This document shows positions 1 through 8,685 of a stretch of 8,685 bases of DNA, in pieces. A program made the position numbers and the translations under genes. Location: NCBI GenBank assembly GCA_025358395.1, contig JANYJT010000238.1:1-8685 (forward strand), given 5' to 3'. The notes beneath the pieces are model-generated. The model saw only the letters and a list, made by a program, of their open reading frames with translations. It did no database searches and had not been told where the DNA came from. The stretch is from Bacteroidia bacterium (GTDB taxonomy: Bacteria; Bacteroidota; Bacteroidia; Bacteroidales; Prolixibacteraceae). Within the stretch, counting starts at the first letter, position 1. Each line of letters opens with the position of its first letter.

Positions 1-1020
1 TTTCAAACAGACACCGCAACCCAGACATTGTTGTTTATCGAGTTTTGCCCTCATTTTTTTTGGGTTATGAGGATCACTGGCAGTTACGAGCGTCATTGCT
101 TCAACCGGACAAAGGGTTACGCATTTTCCGCATCCGGTACATTTTCCTTCATTAATTTCAGGGATGAAATTGGTTGTATGAACGGGATTTAGAAAACCAA
201 ATTTTCTTGCGGCAATCAGTGCTTCGCAGCAGCAACCGCAACAATTGCAGATAAATCCAACCTTTTCCTGCACATTTTCACCGAACTGGACAAGGTTATG
301 GCTTTGTGCAAGTTGAAGCAGATCGAGACCCTCTGCTGCATCGATTTTTCTGGCAATATTGTGATGTATCAGCGATTCGGCAGGCTTGCTGAAAGTCAGG
401 CAAACTTCCATTGGAGCTTTACAGTTTTTTCCAACATGTTCCATCTTATGCCTGCAATAACAGATCCCGACGCCAATGGTTGAAGCTGTTTTTATTACCT
501 CGGATGCTCTTTCATAATCAAGAACATGAAGGGAATTGTTGTTTGAAAGAACACCCTCGTTTACGAAAACACGACCTAGTTGTGTCTCCCCTGTGAGGAA
601 GAGATCTTTGATAAAATCTTCCTCCACGTTGAGGTATTGATAGAATAGTTCAGATAGGGCTTTTTGGTCAAAATCGTTTCGGTACCGCATTAGGGAGAAC
701 TCAAAGAACCCTGCCATTGGTGGTGGTAGAGTATAGGTTGATTCTCCATTGTACTCGTAATCCAGTATTATTCCCCTGTCGGCCAGATCATTAAGCACGA
801 TACGGGCATCGCCGGGTGTCATCTTCCAAATCTCGGCAGCTTTTTTGCCTGTAAAAGGCTTGATTGGAAGCAGCGAAACCAGTTTTGCCTCTCTTTCTGA
901 AAACAGGACTTTGAGAATTTGAAACAGTAATTCGGATGGCGGGGCACCTTGAGGATATCTGTTTAACCTCTGCTGAAGGCTGGTATAGCTGTTGACTTTA
1001 ATAGTATTATGATGTGCCAT
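1..1020 (-). CDS. 4Fe-4S ferredoxin-like protein with winged-helix-like N-terminus (3' end missing)
   Basis: My translation runs uninterrupted from the ATG at 1020 through 340 codons to the window edge, so the C-terminus is missing. Residues about 20-115 look like a winged helix (a helix-turn-helix around GKKAAEIWKM, then a basic turn and a beta-wing). Residues 187-207 carry C187-x-C189-R-H with further cysteines at C200 and C207. Residues 258-265 read CNCCGCCC. Next comes a classical 4Fe-4S site, C294-x2-C297-x2-C300-x3-C304-P, and a second begins at C332-x2-C335-x2-C338; its last cysteine is off the edge. There is no signal peptide or membrane segment, so it is probably cytoplasmic. The family pattern suggests electron transfer or redox sensing, but I do not recognise a specific function. 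It starts 68 bases after the CE15 stop on the same strand, without a clear terminator between; its role looks unrelated to the carbohydrate genes. No other ATG or GTG lies in frame upstream before the CE15 gene. Confidence 0.88.
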   Translation of the reverse strand, partial: MAHHNTIKVNSYTSLQQRLNRYPQGAPPSELLFQILKVLFSEREAKLVSLLPIKPFTGKKAAEIWKMTPGDARIVLNDLADRGIILDYEYNGESTYTLPPPMAGFFEFSLMRYRNDFDQKALSELFYQYLNVEEDFIKDLFLTGETQLGRVFVNEGVLSNNNSLHVLDYERASEVIKTASTIGVGICYCRHKMEHVGKNCKAPMEVCLTFSKPAESLIHHNIARKIDAAEGLDLLQLAQSHNLVQFGENVQEKVGFICNCCGCCCEALIAARKFGFLNPVHTTNFIPEINEGKCTGCGKCVTLCPVEAMTLVTASDPHNPKKMRAKLDKQQCLGCGVCLK

Positions 1021-1088
1021 GAAAGCAAGTTTTAAACCAAGGCTGTTAGTTCGAAAAATTACGAGCCTGAATTTAAAAAAAATTACAC

Positions 1089-2621
1089 TCAGTTGTACCC
1101 CAGCTTTTTACTTGCCCATGGAATAAAATATGGATAGTTAGGAGCATCGGTGTGTCCTCCATCATGCTGCCGCCATGCCAATTCACCATCCAATAAGCCT
1201 GTAAGCACTGGCGGCATTATTTCATTTAAATAGTCATTTGAAACGCCAATATCCTTCACACCCAATAATTTAAATACTGATCCTGCAGCAACAGTTGCCA
1301 TAAAACTTCCACCTTGGTCCAGCCATTTTGAATCACCTTTTTCCGGTTGGCCATAACTAATAAAAGTAAGGCGCGGCGCGCAAAGAGCGATCAGGTCATG
1401 TGAATCGACAGGTAAATCACAGCCGGTTTTACTACCAAATGTTGATTCAGACGCGGCATATTTAATATAATTGCCGGCCATCCAGTGATACTCACCACTG
1501 CCTGCAAGACTCTCGACTGCTTCGCCAAATACGCGCCGATGCAACGTCGCTCCACCCTTACCGGATGAGCCAATTAATCCGACAGCAAACCGAGGCTCGA
1601 ATGCAAGCGTTACCAAGGCAGCCTTTCCATACCTGGATACCCCTTCGATCCCTACCTTCTTTGAATCGATCCTTGGATCTGTTTCAAGATAATCCAATGC
1701 ACGTGCAGCACCCCACGCCCATGCACGCAGCGAGCCCCAATCATCCGGTTTACGAGGCTGACCCTTGTTTACCAGGCCAATGATTCCTTTTGTAAGTCCG
1801 GCACCATTATCTGCCTGTATGCTAGACGGATCAAGTGTAACATATCCCCATCCAGCAGCCAGCAACTGCTCCGTTGAAGTGGGTGGAGCCGTAGATGGCG
1901 GAGCAAAGAAATTGGGACCTGCCAACCTTGTGATAGGTGAATAGGCCGGATATTTTTCAAATATTGCCTTCATCTCCGGATTGCTTTTGATCATCATCTC
2001 CTTAAAAGCCGCGTTGATCTTTTCCATGTCATTAGGCGAGGGTTGAGCCGGGGAAGGCAAGGAGGGAAAGCCAAACATGATTAATACCGGAACAGGTCCT
2101 TTCACTCTGGTCGGTATGACTACCACCATTTTGATATCTACATCGATCAACGGGTATTCACTGTTGTCAACATGCCCGACCATCTGTTTTGCAATGACAG
2201 GAATCCGGCCAACCATTTCATTGTCAGTAATTTTTTCGGTCCATGTAACTCCCGGGATTTTTTTCGGTAATCGTCCGTAAACTTCCTGTTCAAGACTTTC
2301 AATAAGTTCCGGACGTCGCTTTTTCCACCAAATATCGGGTGAGGTAACTTTTTTCCCATTATTTAAGGTGAGAATATCAGGCAATTGCGGACAGGGATTG
2401 GCTACTGATTCATCATAATTGGCATGGTTGGCAGCACTTTCATTGCCACTTGGGCCCGGTCTTAAAGATTTTATACCCAGCTGTTCCTTCATATTGTCAT
2501 GATCCTGCTGAGTATTAAATTTCACAGGTTTCAAATATTTGGTACTATCAATAGGGGCACTTTGGGAATACAATGATTTCGCAAAAGTCAAAATCAAAAG
2601 GAATAAAAAAAGTTGCTTCAT
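1089..2621 (-). CDS. CE15-type glucuronoyl esterase, secreted
   Basis: 510 residues. Residues 1-20 form a Sec signal peptide ending in LYSQ, without a lipobox cysteine, so the product is periplasmic or secreted. The body is an alpha/beta hydrolase of the CE15 type: a WGSLRAWAWG segment (295-304), the nucleophile elbow G327-V-S329-R-Y-G-K, a GSSGKGGATLHRR segment (351-363), GEYHWMAGN (376-384) and a late GGH490. Known CE15 enzymes cleave the ester between 4-O-methyl-glucuronic acid on xylan and alcohols, modelled on lignin. Ser329 and His490 are the likely nucleophile and base. The canonical acid 23 residues after the serine is Ser352 here; D430 or D435, in the loop before the last helices, are candidate replacements. 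Residues 35-80 match the N-terminal extension I recall from a bacterial CE15 subgroup. The ATG lies 10 bases after the DUF2264 stop with no Shine-Dalgarno sequence. The family call is firm; the substrate is inferred, and members are sometimes annotated as acetylxylan esterases. Confidence 0.88.
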   Translation of the reverse strand: MKQLFLFLLILTFAKSLYSQSAPIDSTKYLKPVKFNTQQDHDNMKEQLGIKSLRPGPSGNESAANHANYDESVANPCPQLPDILTLNNGKKVTSPDIWWKKRRPELIESLEQEVYGRLPKKIPGVTWTEKITDNEMVGRIPVIAKQMVGHVDNSEYPLIDVDIKMVVVIPTRVKGPVPVLIMFGFPSLPSPAQPSPNDMEKINAAFKEMMIKSNPEMKAIFEKYPAYSPITRLAGPNFFAPPSTAPPTSTEQLLAAGWGYVTLDPSSIQADNGAGLTKGIIGLVNKGQPRKPDDWGSLRAWAWGAARALDYLETDPRIDSKKVGIEGVSRYGKAALVTLAFEPRFAVGLIGSSGKGGATLHRRVFGEAVESLAGSGEYHWMAGNYIKYAASESTFGSKTGCDLPVDSHDLIALCAPRLTFISYGQPEKGDSKWLDQGGSFMATVAAGSVFKLLGVKDIGVSNDYLNEIMPPVLTGLLDGELAWRQHDGGHTDAPNYPYFIPWASKKLGYN

Positions 2622-2631
2622 GGTATAAAAT

Positions 2632-4686
2632 TTAACAGGATCTTTTGCCGTCTATATCTTTAAAATCAATTTCAAATACCTCATTGTTTTGTAATGTAAG
2701 CTTTGCACCCAAAGCTGAAGATGAGGCTGTTACCTCAAAAATATTCAGTTCCATGATGGGGGATAATTCTTCTTTTGTCCATTCACTGTCATCCGTTTTG
2801 TGCAGGAGTACCGTGATATTTAATTCCATGGCCGGATTTTTGGCCATTCGTTTTTTCGAGGCGTAAACGACGGTACTCTCATCCGCTTCTGCATTTCGGT
2901 TTTCATGAACCAATGCCTGCAGGTTGTCCCATCCGTGGTAACTTATCAAGGCAACTCTTCTACCTCGCATGGAAGCTGTGATGACCTTTTTAGTTCCATC
3001 CTCAAATTGATTTACGACTGCATTTTGTCCATTGATGTGAGGTAAGCCAAAATGACCCAAAGTTAGTTCATGTTCAAAAGCCAGACGGGTTCGGTCAACC
3101 CGGATTACTCCACCCGGTATGGTAATTTCAGCCAGATCAATGATGTACCCGACTCCGTTGTTCGGAGGTTTGCGCATGATGGCCTGCCGGTAGAGGACAT
3201 TTTTCCGCACACCATTGTATAGCATGCTTTGCGAAGTGGTAAAGAAGCTGTTTTTGTCAGAGTTGTTGGTTACTGATTGACCGGTCAGGTAGAAATTAAC
3301 ATCATCACCTCTAACGTCCCGCGGATCCAGGCTGCGGAAACTGTATTCCATGGATGTGCCGCCCTGCGGATTATGGTCTTCCCAGGGGAAATGGGTATTG
3401 TAGACCAATTTGGAATAATTCGGATCGTCGTAATATACTTTTCCAGGAATAATCTCGGAGGTACCGGTTTTCCCATGGTTGACGAGCACCAGTCCGGGAT
3501 TTTCCAGTACAATTTTCATGGAATTTGTTCCCAATTCCGGCCATATTCCTTCGTTTTCCTTTGTCGTCCAGAACGGGGAATCATCGGGTAAGGCCAGACA
3601 GATAAATGGGAGGAACATCAGGAACGGACTGGCCGAACAGCTGTAATTCTGGATCATGTATTCTTTTTGGCCATAGAATCCCAAACTTGGAATATCATTG
3701 AAATAGAACTCTTCCCTGGTAACAAATTGGAGCAGTGAGCCGGAACAAAGTCGTCTTGCCCAACCGGCATCCAGTTGTGTTTTCTCCTTCAGCATGAAAG
3801 CCACAGGGAATGCTCCCGAGACCCATGTCCGGTAGCAAATACTTCTCGACCACATGTTGATGTATCCGTCGCGGGCAAAAAAGCCGGTAACGGATTCCAT
3901 TAATTTGACGGCAGATTTCTCAATGATCTCTGCAATTTCAGGATAGTATTCATCACCAAATGTCCGGTTCCAAATGGTGGTGTAAACAATGAAAAGGCTA
4001 ATTGAATAATAGTTATAGGTTTGTTCAAGATACCAGCCATCACCTGAATGATACGAGACGACCCATAAAAGATGGCTCTTCAACAGGTCATCGTCAATCC
4101 GGTAACCGTTCTTTTTTAAGAATGAAAGGGCACAAATATTGAATATTCGCCAATTGTTTTGGGTGGTTCTGTGATGAGCCCACTTCGAAATGGTTGGAAC
4201 CATCTCCTCTTTTTGTTTTTCCGAATATTGGGACCAGAGCGTATCGGGTAACAGCAGTAAAGTTTTAAACAATCCGCCAAACTCACAAGTGAACTGGTAA
4301 TTAGAATCTGGAAGCTCTTCGGGCAATGGCAATGAATTGGCATTACCGGGAGTGAATGTTTTGTAAAATTGTCGACTGTAATAATCCCGCAAATTGATAT
4401 CGTTGATCTTCGTTTCAGGATCAATGTGGATGAGAGGACCTGCCAATGTAAATGTTCTCTCCAGTGCTTCAAATTCGGCAGAGCGGAATCGCCATTCAGG
4501 AGCGCCGGATTGCGGGTAGGTCTTTCCGGCAACTTTCGGAAATATGATTGGCGTGTCTATTGATTTGACATGGGTAAATGCCCTTTCCAAAAGATACTTT
4601 GCCAGTTCGATGTAATGTTTTTTCGACATCCCGGTGAACGGACTCAATTCCTTGTCGGGGTTGTTAACTTCAAAAATCTTTTTCAT
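2632..4686 (-). CDS. DUF2264 family protein, probable glycosidase acting on uronic-acid sugars
   Basis: 684 residues, about full length for the family. Residues 20-385 look like the helical (alpha/alpha)6-type N-terminal domain of DUF2264, with family-like segments NNWRIFN (177-183), GDGWYLEQTYNYYS (215-228) and RDGYINMWSRS (272-282). Residues 390-684 are beta-rich and look like the C-terminal sandwich. The N-terminus is polar (MKKIFEVNNPDKELSP) and has no signal peptide. It cannot be extended upstream, because an in-frame TAA, the stop of the GH43 gene, lies three codons before the ATG. The protein is therefore probably cytoplasmic. I recall, but cannot check, that DUF2264 overlaps CAZy family GH154, which has a characterised beta-glucuronidase; this would suit the CE15 neighbour. 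Which acidic residues are catalytic cannot be assigned from sequence alone. The gene is 9 bases after GH43 and 10 before CE15, so co-transcription is likely. The family call is good; the activity is tentative. Confidence 0.85.
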   Translation of the reverse strand: MKKIFEVNNPDKELSPFTGMSKKHYIELAKYLLERAFTHVKSIDTPIIFPKVAGKTYPQSGAPEWRFRSAEFEALERTFTLAGPLIHIDPETKINDINLRDYYSRQFYKTFTPGNANSLPLPEELPDSNYQFTCEFGGLFKTLLLLPDTLWSQYSEKQKEEMVPTISKWAHHRTTQNNWRIFNICALSFLKKNGYRIDDDLLKSHLLWVVSYHSGDGWYLEQTYNYYSISLFIVYTTIWNRTFGDEYYPEIAEIIEKSAVKLMESVTGFFARDGYINMWSRSICYRTWVSGAFPVAFMLKEKTQLDAGWARRLCSGSLLQFVTREEFYFNDIPSLGFYGQKEYMIQNYSCSASPFLMFLPFICLALPDDSPFWTTKENEGIWPELGTNSMKIVLENPGLVLVNHGKTGTSEIIPGKVYYDDPNYSKLVYNTHFPWEDHNPQGGTSMEYSFRSLDPRDVRGDDVNFYLTGQSVTNNSDKNSFFTTSQSMLYNGVRKNVLYRQAIMRKPPNNGVGYIIDLAEITIPGGVIRVDRTRLAFEHELTLGHFGLPHINGQNAVVNQFEDGTKKVITASMRGRRVALISYHGWDNLQALVHENRNAEADESTVVYASKKRMAKNPAMELNITVLLHKTDDSEWTKEELSPIMELNIFEVTASSSALGAKLTLQNNEVFEIDFKDIDGKRSC

Positions 4687-4695
4687 TACTCTTAA

Positions 4696-6270
4696 TTATT
4701 CATTTTTACCTGAAATCAGATTGCTAATGTGGAAATAATCGAAATCTGCAAACCCACCCTGATTTCTTGTGGAATAGATGAACAAGCCAAATCGGTAACC
4801 CATGAAATGTGGCATAGAATATTCCATTTTTAACTGTGAACCGATCGCTGTCCACGTTTTTCCTTTAAAGCTATAGAAGAAATGCGCAGTATCAGTTTTT
4901 TCCCTGAAATCGCATTCGGCTTTCAGATAGACGGTTTTTTGCGTCAGAGGAACCTTTTCCACTTCAACAGGCCTGCTTGTCTGGGCATTAATCATCACAA
5001 TGGTTTTTGTTCCGTTGCTGTATTTCACGCCAACCTGTCCAAATTTACTCTGTAGCAAAGCCAGACCTGCAAAATCACCTTCTTTCATGTTTGAAACATC
5101 CATTTTAATAGAAGCGGAAGAGACGGGTCCGAAGGTGCGCTGGGTTAGGGTGTTTCTTGCCAGGACAAACAGGGAATCAATTCGTCCGGTTGTAAGGCGC
5201 AGAAATCCTTTTCGCTGAGTCACGGACCAAAGTTTGTTGTCGGGATTGTGATTCCACTGCCAAACCAGGGGTAAGGCAGGATCCTTTTTACGACGCGTAA
5301 AATCGTCGCTTGAGACTATTCCGGGAATTAATCCCTCACTGGCAGGAAGATCAAGATTTTCAGGTAATTTACCATTGATGCCGATAACAGGCCAACCCTC
5401 TTTCCATTTCATCGGAACGAGGTATGGGATTCGGCCGACAGATCCAAAATCGCGGAATAGATATGCATACCATTTGCCATCGGGAGAATCGACAATCCCT
5501 CCCTGAGCTACTCCCAAATCCTGGAAAGCAAGCTTGCCTTCATATGGTCCGGTAATTTTATCCGACCGGTGAACGACAACTGTACGCATACCACCTCTGG
5601 GCCAGGTGATGTTGAAAAGATAATATTTGCCATTCACCTTAAAAAGTTGTGATCCTTCAGCTCCAAGCATAATGTTATCTCCGGCCGGAGCGCTTGCATT
5701 TTCAATGAGTACTTGTTCTGTTCCCTGTTTTACTCCCGAGAGATCTTCTTTCAATTCAAGAATCCTAAGTTTACCTGCACCAAAAATCATATAAATTCGA
5801 CCGTCATCATCGAAAAATAGGTTATTATCATGATATGCTGGCTTGAAAGAGACCACTTTCCAGGGACCTTTTTCAATATCCTTTGTCGAATAAATGTATG
5901 TTTTTCCAGTAGTCTGAGCAAACGTGGATACATAGAATGTCCCATTGTGGTAACGGATGCAGCTGGCCCAGGATCCTCTGCCATAAGTACTTTTGCCAGC
6001 CACAAGATTCATGGCATCAACATTGGCAAGCGTATCATAAGCATAGTTGATGATACGCCAGTTCACTAAATCTTTAGACTTCATAATGGGAACACCCGGA
6101 CTCAAATGCATCGTGGTGCTTGACATGTAGTAGTTTTCTCCTACCCGAATCATTGACATATCGGGGACATCCGCAAAAATGATTGGGTTGCGGGCAGAAT
6201 TTAACTGCGCAAACAGGGTGCAACTGCAAAAAAGTAATCCGCCAAAAAAAACAAAAAATCGTTTATCCAT
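4696..6270 (-). CDS. GH43 family beta-xylosidase / alpha-L-arabinofuranosidase, secreted, two-domain
   Basis: 524 residues from the ATG at 6270. A longer frame exists only through a TTG at 6306; the ATG is preferred because it places a typical Sec signal peptide (MDKRFFVFFGG to LFAQ, residues 1-22) at the very start. Residues about 27-305 form a five-bladed GH43 propeller. The three expected catalytic acids are visible: base D37 in VPDMS, pKa-modulating D148 in YHDNNLFFDDDG, and general acid E205 in GAEGSQL. Residues about 318-524 form a beta-sandwich like the GH43 C-terminal domain (DUF1349/GH43_C2 type), which helps shape the active site in related xylosidases. The motif set, including TTMHLSPGVPIMKSKDL, resembles subfamily GH43_12, but subfamily and substrate (xylose or arabinose side chains) are my inference. 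The gene follows the CE1 gene by 77 bases and is in the same frame as the DUF2264 gene after it. Confidence 0.9.
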   Translation of the reverse strand: MDKRFFVFFGGLLFCSCTLFAQLNSARNPIIFADVPDMSMIRVGENYYMSSTTMHLSPGVPIMKSKDLVNWRIINYAYDTLANVDAMNLVAGKSTYGRGSWASCIRYHNGTFYVSTFAQTTGKTYIYSTKDIEKGPWKVVSFKPAYHDNNLFFDDDGRIYMIFGAGKLRILELKEDLSGVKQGTEQVLIENASAPAGDNIMLGAEGSQLFKVNGKYYLFNITWPRGGMRTVVVHRSDKITGPYEGKLAFQDLGVAQGGIVDSPDGKWYAYLFRDFGSVGRIPYLVPMKWKEGWPVIGINGKLPENLDLPASEGLIPGIVSSDDFTRRKKDPALPLVWQWNHNPDNKLWSVTQRKGFLRLTTGRIDSLFVLARNTLTQRTFGPVSSASIKMDVSNMKEGDFAGLALLQSKFGQVGVKYSNGTKTIVMINAQTSRPVEVEKVPLTQKTVYLKAECDFREKTDTAHFFYSFKGKTWTAIGSQLKMEYSMPHFMGYRFGLFIYSTRNQGGFADFDYFHISNLISGKNE

Positions 6271-6347
6271 TAAACAAACAGTTATATATTGGGTTTCAAA
6301 GGACAATCAAAACAGTGACTTCCTTTCCCGGCTGAAATGTCATTACT

Positions 6348-8685
<2,338 letters not shown>

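Noticed and set aside
298..596. Two short plus-strand open frames near the left edge
   Set aside because: They overlap the ferredoxin-like gene on the other strand, which is continuous from 1020 to the edge and explains the sequence.
1021..1088. Terminator or promoter between the CE15 and ferredoxin-like genes
   Set aside because: There is a run of eight T on the minus strand but no GC-rich stem before it, and only a poor match to the Bacteroidetes -7/-33 promoter pattern.
3277..3591. Plus-strand open frame of 104 codons opposite the DUF2264 gene
   Set aside because: It lies wholly antisense to a strongly supported coding region, has no recognisable domain, and resembles random shadow frames elsewhere.
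6271..6306. Upstream TTG start for the GH43 gene (12 extra residues)
   Set aside because: It would put a polar stretch before the signal peptide; the ATG at 6270 begins directly with the signal peptide.
6271..6347. Internal promoter before the GH43 gene
   Set aside because: TTTG and TA...TTTG elements are present, but the spacing is wrong for the Bacteroidetes consensus, so it is not supportable.

Overview
The window is a tightly packed, single-strand stretch of a Bacteroidetes-type genome; every gene I can support lies on the minus strand. The phylum guess rests on short Sec signal peptides ending in -SQ or -AQ, AT-rich gene starts that mostly lack a Shine-Dalgarno sequence, and a block of plant-polysaccharide hydrolases and esterases like those in polysaccharide utilisation loci. 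A multi-cluster ferredoxin-like protein next to the block suggests an anaerobe. No genus can be named from the sequence alone.

In transcription order (right to left): the last 70 residues of a GH43-family glycosidase (8471-8685, cut by the window edge); a CE1 esterase whose ATG overlaps the GH43 stop codon (7602-8474); a second CE1 esterase with an N-terminal immunoglobulin/CBM48-like domain (6348-7550); a complete two-domain GH43 glycosidase (4696-6270); a large DUF2264 protein without a signal peptide (2632-4686); and a CE15-type glucuronoyl esterase (1089-2621). Gaps are -4, 51, 77, 9 and 10 bases, so these six genes read as one operon or its 3' part. After a further 68 bases comes an unrelated-looking protein with a winged-helix-like N-terminus and several cysteine clusters (1-1020), whose C-terminus lies beyond the left edge.

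Working model (inference from families and order): the secreted enzymes take decorations off a glucuronoarabinoxylan-like polymer. The CE1 proteins would cut feruloyl or acetyl esters, the CE15 protein would cut glucuronoyl esters such as lignin-xylan crosslinks, and the GH43 enzymes would remove arabinose and/or xylose. The DUF2264 protein appears to be cytoplasmic and may handle an imported uronic-acid-containing oligosaccharide. No SusC/SusD transporter, regulator, tRNA, rRNA, mobile element or CRISPR array is visible. No stretch over about 80 bases is without a gene.

Points worth a second look are a CE15 protein with serine where the canonical catalytic glutamate is expected, a cytoplasmic-looking DUF2264 enzyme between exported ones and in frame with the GH43 gene before it, a near-perfect Shine-Dalgarno sequence inside the end of a GH43 gene, and a six-cysteines-in-eight-residues motif in the ferredoxin-like protein.
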